Shown here: positions 26,789 through 32,140 of the stretch, piece after piece | Layout: every line of letters starts with the position of its first letter | Position numbering within the stretch: the first letter of the stretch is position 1 | Translations under genes and position numbers: made by a program | Source of the DNA: Burkholderiales bacterium | Lineage (GTDB): Bacteria; Pseudomonadota; Gammaproteobacteria; Burkholderiales; Casimicrobiaceae | NCBI GenBank assembly: GCA_025352105.1 | Contig: JANXUB010000133.1 | Location: 1-32,140 of the forward strand | Direction: 5' to 3' | Length of the DNA stretch: 32,140 nt | Notes under the pieces: model-generated | Seen by the model: the letters and a program-made list of their open reading frames with translations, nothing else | What the model was told of the DNA's origin: nothing | Databases searched by the model: none

Positions 26789-27805
26789 CTATTTTTTCTT
26801 GGCGTTTTCTTTGTCAAATTGTGCCCGGTTATACGGCGTTCCCGAGGCGACGGCAACCGCGCGTACCAGTTCCCAGTCCTTCTTGTAATCAACCGGCAGG
26901 AAGCGATCATCGCCTAAAAATTCCTTCTGCAATTCGGCGGAGAATTTGTAGTCGAAGAAGCACTTCTTGATCTTGTCGGCGAGTACCGGCGTCAAGTCAT
27001 GCGAATGCGCGAAGGCCGAGGTCGGGAATTGTCCCGAGCGGTAGATGATCCGCGTATCGTCGGCCTTCATCTGGCCGCGCATGATCCAGCGGTCGTAGAT
27101 GTCGCTCGTGATCGGTGCGGCGTCGTAGTCGCCCTTGAGAACGCCCGCCAGCGACTGGTCATGCTTGCCGGAGAACAAAATGTTGTAGTCCTTCCCCGGT
27201 GTGATGCCTTCTTTTGGAAATAAGGCGAGCGGCGCGAGATGGCCGGAGTTCGACGAGGGTGCGGTATGCGCAACCTTCTTGCCTTTCAGGTCGGCGAGCA
27301 CTTTGAACGGGCTTTCTTTCTTGACGACAACCACCTGCCGATACATACGCGGGCCGTCCTTGTTGCCCTTGATGGCGAACGGCACAGCACCGGCGAGGTT
27401 CACCGCAAAGCCCGTTTCACCGGACGCGAGCCCGGCGATATGCAGGCGACCGGAGCGCATCGCTTCGATCTGCGCGGCATTGCTTTGCACGGTGAAGTAA
27501 ACGACTTTTTTCTGCGTGCAGGCTGAGAGGTATTCGGTAAATCCCTTGAACAGATTGGCATAAACCGCAGGGTCCTCAATGGGTGTGTACGCGAAGACAA
27601 GCGTGTTTGGGTCTTTCCACTTAGCCTTGTCTTTCGGCGCTTCGGCGACCAGATTCTTGTCCTCGTCGCAGTAGTTGGTGTCGAGCTCGCCGCGATTTTG
27701 GCAATCGTCAGCGGCGAACACAGCGAGCGGCGCGACCATTAAAGTGACGGCAATCGCTACGTGAAGAGATCGAAGCTGCATCGGGCACATCCTGAACTGA
27801 GTCAT
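26789..27805 (-). CDS. phnD: PhnD-like periplasmic binding protein, copy 2
   Basis: This 338-residue paralogue of the downstream gene is the first gene of the operon. The ATG at 27805 has GAGGTG upstream; an alternative ATG at 27781 would shorten the leader. The signal peptide ends near VFAADD. The mature part CQNRGELDTNYCDEDKNLVA parallels the opening of copy 1, and AYTPIEDPAVYANL, SGRLHIAGLASGETGF, KGKKVAHTAPSSNSG and FSGKHDQSLAGVLKGDYDAA follow in the same order. Ligand-loop residues differ (LASGET against FSTGPT in copy 1), so the two may bind different ligands or differ in affinity. Both carry an extra Cys-containing N-terminal stretch before the binding fold. Confidence 0.92.
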   Translation of the reverse strand: MTQFRMCPMQLRSLHVAIAVTLMVAPLAVFAADDCQNRGELDTNYCDEDKNLVAEAPKDKAKWKDPNTLVFAYTPIEDPAVYANLFKGFTEYLSACTQKKVVYFTVQSNAAQIEAMRSGRLHIAGLASGETGFAVNLAGAVPFAIKGNKDGPRMYRQVVVVKKESPFKVLADLKGKKVAHTAPSSNSGHLAPLALFPKEGITPGKDYNILFSGKHDQSLAGVLKGDYDAAPITSDIYDRWIMRGQMKADDTRIIYRSGQFPTSAFAHSHDLTPVLADKIKKCFFDYKFSAELQKEFLGDDRFLPVDYKKDWELVRAVAVASGTPYNRAQFDKENAKKK

Positions 27806-27887
27806 TTGACACCTCGCATTGTAGAAAGCCTTGCGCCACGCCGCCTCCGTAGAATCCCTGCAAATTCATATCGCGACGAACTATCCA
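27806..27887. promoter_or_regulatory. Divergent intergenic region: phn operon / glmU
   Basis: This 82-nt gap separates the phn-type operon (minus) from glmU (plus) and must contain at least the promoter of the first and probably of both. A possible -10 box for glmU is TAGAAT at 27850-27855, but no matching -35 was found. No Pho-box pattern was recognised. Confidence 0.35.
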
Positions 27888-29267
27888 ATGAATCAAACGC
27901 TCTCGGTCATCGTTCTCGCCGCTGGTAAAGGCACCCGCATGAAGTCGGCGCTGCCGAAAGTGCTGCAACCGCTTGCTGGGCGCGCGCTGTTGGCGCATTC
28001 GCTTGCGAGCGTGGCCGCGTTGAAGCCCGCGCAGACCGTTGTGGTCGTCGGGCATGGCGCGGAGCAGGTCAAAGCCGCGTTCAAGGATCACGAATTGACG
28101 TGGGCGCTGCAAATGCCGCAGAACGGCACGGGGCACGCGGCGGCGGTGGGGCTGGCGCCGGTGGCGGATGGCGGCGTCACGCTGCTCGTCACCGGCGACA
28201 CGCCGCTGATCCGCACGGAAACGCTCGCCGCGCTGACTGCGCTCGTCACCGAGAAAACCTTTGCGCTGCTTACCTGCAACGTGGCGGATCCCACTGGCTA
28301 TGGCCGCATCGTGCGCAACGCGGCAGGCGAAGTCGTCAAAATCGTGGAGCACAAAGATGCATTGGCCGCGAACGATACCGCCGTACTCGCGCTCAACGAA
28401 ATGAACACTGGCATCATGGCCGCGCCCACGGCCTGGCTGCGCGGCGCGCTGACCCGGCTTGAGCCGCACAATGCGCAGGGCGAGCTGTATCTGACCGACG
28501 TGATTGCGATGGCGGCGTTCGATGGTTTATGCGTAGCAACCGCACAACCCGAGAGCGAAATGGAAATTGTCGGCGTCAACGACAAAGTGCAACTGGCGGC
28601 GCTGGAGCGCGACGTTCAACGCGCAGAAGCCCATCGCCTGATGAACGCGGGCGTCACGTTGGCCGACCCCGCGAGGATTGACGTGCGGGGCAAACTCACC
28701 ACGGGCACTGACGTTTTCATTGACGTGGGCTGCGTGTTCATCGGCGACGTCTCGCTCGGTGACAACGTCAGCATCGGCCCGAACTGCGTGTTGAAAGATG
28801 CCGTGATTGGCGCGAACACCGCTATCCATCCCATGAGCCATCTCGAAGGATGCACCGTCGGAGAGGGTGCACTGATTGGCCCGTTCGCGCGCCTGCGTCC
28901 CGGCGCGGTGCTCGCCGACGAAGTCCACATCGGCAACTTCGTCGAAGTGAAAAACTCAACGCTCGCCAAGGGCGCAAAGGCGAATCATCTGGCCTATCTC
29001 GGTGACGCCACGGTCGGCGAACGCGTGAATTACGGCGCGGGCAGCATCACCGCCAATTACGACGGCGCGAACAAACACCGCACGGTGATCGAGGCGGATG
29101 TTCATGTCGGCTCAAACTGCGTGCTCGTTGCGCCGGTCACGATTGGCGCAGGCGGCACCGTTGCGGGCGGCAGCACGATCACCAAAAGCACGCCGCCCGC
29201 CACGTTAACCGTCGCCCGCGGCAAACAGGTCACGATTACGAAGTGGCTGCGGGCGAAGAAAGTCTGA
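27888..29267 (+). CDS. glmU: Bifunctional GlmU (GlcNAc-1-P uridyltransferase / GlcN-1-P acetyltransferase)
   Basis: GlmU makes UDP-N-acetylglucosamine for peptidoglycan and LPS. ATG 27888 gives MNQTLSVIVLAAGKGTRMKS with the uridyltransferase motif LAAGKGTRM (residues 10-18). TGDTPLIRTETL and GYGRIVRNAAGEVVKIVEHK follow, then a left-handed beta-helix acetyltransferase part (residues about 250-459) containing GDNVSIGPNCVLKDAVIG, NFVEVKNSTLAKGAKANHLA and the NYDGANKHRT segment. The 459 residues match the usual length. The earlier 27831 start lies in the divergent gap and is not favoured. No glmS follows, contrary to the common glmUS arrangement. Confidence 0.97.
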   Translation: MNQTLSVIVLAAGKGTRMKSALPKVLQPLAGRALLAHSLASVAALKPAQTVVVVGHGAEQVKAAFKDHELTWALQMPQNGTGHAAAVGLAPVADGGVTLLVTGDTPLIRTETLAALTALVTEKTFALLTCNVADPTGYGRIVRNAAGEVVKIVEHKDALAANDTAVLALNEMNTGIMAAPTAWLRGALTRLEPHNAQGELYLTDVIAMAAFDGLCVATAQPESEMEIVGVNDKVQLAALERDVQRAEAHRLMNAGVTLADPARIDVRGKLTTGTDVFIDVGCVFIGDVSLGDNVSIGPNCVLKDAVIGANTAIHPMSHLEGCTVGEGALIGPFARLRPGAVLADEVHIGNFVEVKNSTLAKGAKANHLAYLGDATVGERVNYGAGSITANYDGANKHRTVIEADVHVGSNCVLVAPVTIGAGGTVAGGSTITKSTPPATLTVARGKQVTITKWLRAKKV

Positions 29268-29331
29268 TTGCGGCGTCCAGCAGCGACGCCAACAAATCAA
29301 TCAGCTTTTGCGTAGACTCGCCAATAAACGA

Positions 29332-29420
29332 GGGCTAGCACCTCAAAACGTTGATAGTCGACTATACATAAAATTGCGCTCTAGCCCAAATGCAGTGGCG
29401 TTTGTATCAATTAGCTGATA
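29332..29420 (+). repeat. Dispersed intergenic repeat, copy B
   Basis: This is the third copy of the family seen at 11119 and 17235. GGGCTA (29332-29337) and TAGCCC (29382-29387) form inverted ends of its core, TAGTCGACTA (29355-29364) sits inside, and AAATGCAG follows, continuing to AGCTGATA near 29420. It lies between two convergent genes, so it is not a promoter. Confidence 0.65.
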
Positions 29421-29452
29421 GTCCAGACCGTCGCGTGCCAGCGCCGCAAAAA

Positions 29453-30376
29453 TCATTTCCACGCCACCAAAAACGCCAGCAGCACCTTCGCCGAATTGTC
29501 CGCCGCGAGCTTGAAGAACGTCTCGATTTCGTTCTCGCCTTTGCCGCCGCCCGCCAGATCGCTCAGACTGCGAAACGCGATGTAGGGCACACCGTTGGCG
29601 TAGGCCACCATCGCGGTGGCGGCCGTTTCCATATCGAGCACATTGGCGGCAAACGTCTTGAACGTGTATTCACGGAACGCCGCGTTGTCGACGAAAGCCT
29701 GACCCGAAACACCATTGCCGCCGACCAGCAGTTTTGGCTGGGTCGTGAGGCAAGCTTTTTTCTCATCGCAATTGGCAAGCGGCACATCCCCCAGCGCACG
29801 CGCCACCGCAAGCAACTTCGGATCAGCGTCAAACCAGAATTTTTTCTCCTCTTTCGCGCGCCCCTTCGAACGCACGCCCACCGGACGCGGATGCATCATG
29901 CCGTAGTTCGCCATCGTCCCCGCGTCCATCCAGCCCGGGATGGCAAATTTGTCCGGCGACAGTTCACGTGCCGCGACAATTTCAAGGTACTGCCCCCAGC
30001 GCTCCGCGACCACCACATCGCCCACGTTCAACGCCGGATTCACGCCGCCCGCGATGCCGCTGAACACGATATGCGTCACGTTGAAACGATCCAGCACGAG
30101 CTGCGTATTCATCGCCGCATTGGTCATGCTGATGCCGCTTAAAAACAGCACTACGCGTTTGCCGCCGAGCGTACCGGTGGTGAATTCAACGCCGTTCGCA
30201 ACGTGCTTTTTCGGCCCTTTCACATTGGCGAGCAGCGTCGTCAGTTCGGGCTGAAACGCCGAGATGATTGCGATGCGCGGCGTGCGATCAAATGCCCGCT
30301 CAGCAGCGATGGCAAACGAGGCCAGAACGCAGGTGAAGATAAATGCGAACAGGCGGCGCGAAACACAATACGACAT
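29453..30376 (-). CDS. Exported MTA/SAH nucleosidase-like protein (PNP/UDP family)
   Basis: ATG 30376 is chosen over a TTG 18 nt upstream, giving 307 residues with a Sec signal peptide (residues 1-25, FAFIFTCVLASFAIAAE). The mature protein has the phosphorylase/nucleosidase fold: IISAFQPELTTLL, FLSGISMTNAAMNTQ, FSGIAGGVNPALNVGDVVVA, then LDMETAATAMVAYANGVPYI with the catalytic-type Met-Glu pair, and FRSLSDLAGG with the Asp. Normal MTA/SAH nucleosidases are cytoplasmic and about 230 residues. This one is longer (extra loop with ANCDEKKACL) and exported, like bark-storage-protein-type relatives. It could split nucleosides in the periplasm. It is convergent to glmU with a repeat in between. Confidence 0.82.
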   Translation of the reverse strand: MSYCVSRRLFAFIFTCVLASFAIAAERAFDRTPRIAIISAFQPELTTLLANVKGPKKHVANGVEFTTGTLGGKRVVLFLSGISMTNAAMNTQLVLDRFNVTHIVFSGIAGGVNPALNVGDVVVAERWGQYLEIVAARELSPDKFAIPGWMDAGTMANYGMMHPRPVGVRSKGRAKEEKKFWFDADPKLLAVARALGDVPLANCDEKKACLTTQPKLLVGGNGVSGQAFVDNAAFREYTFKTFAANVLDMETAATAMVAYANGVPYIAFRSLSDLAGGGKGENEIETFFKLAADNSAKVLLAFLVAWK

Positions 30377-30464
30377 AGGAAATCCCGGGAACAATGAGCC
30401 TCAAGCGTAAGCCAGTTACGTGCCGGAATCTAGGGCGAGGCGGATCAACTCTAATTTTCCGCCG

Positions 30465-30482
30465 TACCGGCGCAGGCCGGTA
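30465..30482. repeat. Short palindrome upstream of the nucleosidase gene
   Basis: TACCGGCGCAGGCCGGTA pairs as TACCGG/CCGGTA with a 6-nt loop, typical of small dispersed palindromes. It lies between the nucleosidase start and the IS-like region, with no T-tract. Confidence 0.45.
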
Positions 30483-30565
30483 TCCACGCCCTCGGCCTTC
30501 GCCGGGGTTGGCCCTCAACCAAATCAACGATTTGCTTCGGGCGTGGGCCCCGGCCTCCGCCCATG

Positions 30566-32035
30566 AGCGCTAACCTAATTGTTGCAAATCGCATCGAACT
30601 GGCGGACGCTTGACGCATTGACGAGGTCGTTGAATGGGTGAGGTGCTGGAAATTGAGGTGGAGCAAGAATTTGTCAAGCTTGACAGTGACTGGTCGATGG
30701 TGGAGCGGGCGCTACCGAGCGGCTGGCGGGAGAAAGCGCGGGAGCTGGGGGCCATTAGCCGCAGCACGGGCCTAAGCGACCCGAGCGTATTGTTGCGGGT
30801 ACTGCTGATTCATCTTGCCGACGGGGCGGGGCTTCGGGAAACAGCAGTGCGCGCTGAGCTTTCGGGGCTGGCCACGATTTTCAACGTCGGCATCCTCAAG
30901 CGTCTGAAGCGATGTGGGGCGTGGTTTGAGTGGATAGCGCAGGCGCTGCGTCCGGGCTGCGGCGCGGTGGTGCCGGTAGCGCCCTTGGCAGGGGCAGCGC
31001 GGGCGTCCAATGACGCCCATGGCGCACAGAAACGTCGCCTGCGCCTAGTCGACGGCACTCTGATCAGCTAGCCGGGGGCCACCGGCTCGCGGTGGCGACT
31101 GCTCTACTCGGTCACGCTCCCGGGGTTGAGCTGTGATGAGGTGCTGCTCACCCCGCCCGCGCAGGGCGAGACGCCGCGTCGCTTTAGCGTACAGACAGGA
31201 GACATCTTCATCGCTGATCCGGGGTTCGCTAACGCCCCCGGCGTGGCCCACGTGATCGATGCAGAGGCCGATGTGATCGTGCGCACCAATTTGGTGACCT
31301 TGCCGCTGTTCACCGCACACGGGGGGCGCTTTGACATGTTGGCGCACTTGCGACAGCTGCACACAGCAGAGGCGGGGGCGGAGATTGGGGATTGGCCAGT
31401 CTGGGTCAAAGCCGACAAAGCAGGTAAAGCGGGCAAGCGCATGATCAAAGGACGGCTCTGCGCCGTCAAGAAGAGCGAGGCGGCCACGCAGGCTGGTCAG
31501 CGGCGGGTGAAGCGCGAAAGCCAGCGCGGCGGAGCGCAGGTGCAGCCGCAAACATTGGAGGCGGCGGGCTACGTGTTCGTGTTCACGACGCTCGATTCAT
31601 CCTACTCAGCAGAGCAGGTGCTCGAGCTCTACCGAATGCGCTGGCAAATCGAGTTGGTGTTCAAGCGCCTGAAGTCGCTCTTGGGGCTGGGGCACCTGAA
31701 GAAGCACGACGAAATGGCCGCGCGAGCGTGGCTACAGGGCAAACTCATGGTGGCTTGTATTTTCGAAAAATTGCTTGCCATGGCTGAGCATATTTCCCCC
31801 TGGGGCTTCGAGATTGAACCAGCGGCGCCGCGAGCGATGCGAGTGGCGTGAGACCTCGCTAATGTTGGAGCTGCTGTGCCGCGCCGTCGCCCCGGTGCTT
31901 TCGCTGCGACAGGCCATCACAAGCTGGGTCGAGCTCTGCGTCCGACTGGCCGAACCTTCCCGAAAACGGGTACGACAACGAACAAAATCTAAATCCTTAT
32001 TAACGTGAAAGAACCGTGATTTAAGTCGAGCGCGC
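30566..32035 (+). mobile_element. Decayed IS4-family insertion sequence (ends tentative)
   Basis: The IS4-type transposase pseudogene occupies the core. The outer ends are guessed from a short, imperfect inverted match: GCGCTAACCTAATT near 30568 against GCGCTCGACTTAAAT read from the minus strand near 32032. No target-site duplication could be confirmed. Confidence 0.45.
30634..32008 (+). pseudogene. IS4-family transposase, broken by a stop codon and a frameshift
   Basis: The frame from ATG 30634 reads an N-terminal helical part and RLRLVDGTLIS, with the first DDE aspartate in LVDGT. It is then cut by an in-frame TAG at 31069-31071. The same frame continues beyond it with PGATGSRWRLLYSVTLPGLS, IADPGFANAPG (second Asp) and LYRMRWQIELVFKRLKSLLG (the Y-2-R-3-E-6-K signature). 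Near 31810-31845 the frame is lost: it ends with TGA at 31851, while the expected C-terminus (EWRETSLMLELLCRAVAPVL...) continues in another frame to 32008. Two lesions show that the copy is inactive unless they are sequencing errors. The restored length, about 457 codons, suits the family. Confidence 0.88.
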
Positions 32036-32106
32036 GCCTGACCCGTCGCGGTCAAGTGGAGCGGACGCGAAGCGATGTTGAGCGGTTTTCGGTGCGCTTG
32101 GGTGGG

Positions 32107-32140
32107 TTATGCCGGTTTGGGCACGAAGCCGTGCTTGACC
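32107..32140 (-). CDS. Possible C-terminal end of a minus-strand gene
   Basis: Read from the right edge on the minus strand, a frame gives VKHGFVPKPA and then TAA at 32107-32109. Ten residues are too few to identify it; a neighbouring gene or another mobile-element protein is equally possible. Confidence 0.2.
   Translation of the reverse strand, partial: VKHGFVPKPA

Overview
The window looks like an origin-proximal stretch of a betaproteobacterial chromosome, most likely Burkholderiales-like. This is inferred from the gene order mnmG-rsmG-lysE-parA-(GNAT)-parB, from three near-perfect parS sites, from the protein families present and from the moderately high GC. I cannot name the species. 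Both ends lie in insertion sequences: an IS256-family 3' end at the left and a decayed IS4-family element at the right.

Left part (1-4460): an IS256-type transposase tail runs into a small exported protein gene whose 3' end it seems to have replaced. Next, on the minus strand, are a fossil acyltransferase C-terminus, an intact acyltransferase-3 membrane protein and an overlapping sterol-desaturase-type hydroxylase. A divergently transcribed multi-spanning membrane protein follows. Together they suggest envelope lipid or glycan modification.

Segregation and tRNA/rRNA modification block (4463-11087): parS1, a 64-nt direct repeat, parS2, mnmG (with parS3 inside the gene and an in-frame palindromic repeat near its 3' end), rsmG, a small membrane protein coupled to a LysE/RhtB exporter, parA, a GNAT acetyltransferase that overlaps parA, and parB. 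At least four kinds of REP-like palindrome sit in or between these genes.

Middle (11088-21182): katG (peroxide defence), a YidB-like/OmpA fusion, a bidirectional terminator, a convergent one-piece ABC transporter, a small cytochrome c with a strong terminator, GTP-type PEP carboxykinase, a secreted protein with a CX4CH motif plus Ig-like and DUF5648-like domains, and a convergent ArsC/YffB-like protein.

Right part (21191-32140): a PAS-GGDEF-EAL protein lies downstream of a compact phn-type uptake operon (two tandem PhnD-like binding proteins, PhnC, two PhnE permeases), which is divergent from glmU. A convergent exported nucleosidase and the broken IS4-family transposase follow. A dispersed, intergenic element of about 90 nt is present in three alignable copies (before katG, before pckG, after glmU).

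The window is mostly recognisable housekeeping and transport genes. The less ordinary material is the parS/repeat architecture around mnmG, the repeat inserted in the mnmG reading frame, the acetyltransferase between parA and parB, the dispersed repeat family, the doubled PhnD genes and several unusual secreted or domain-fusion proteins. I did not find a clear previously undescribed multi-gene system.
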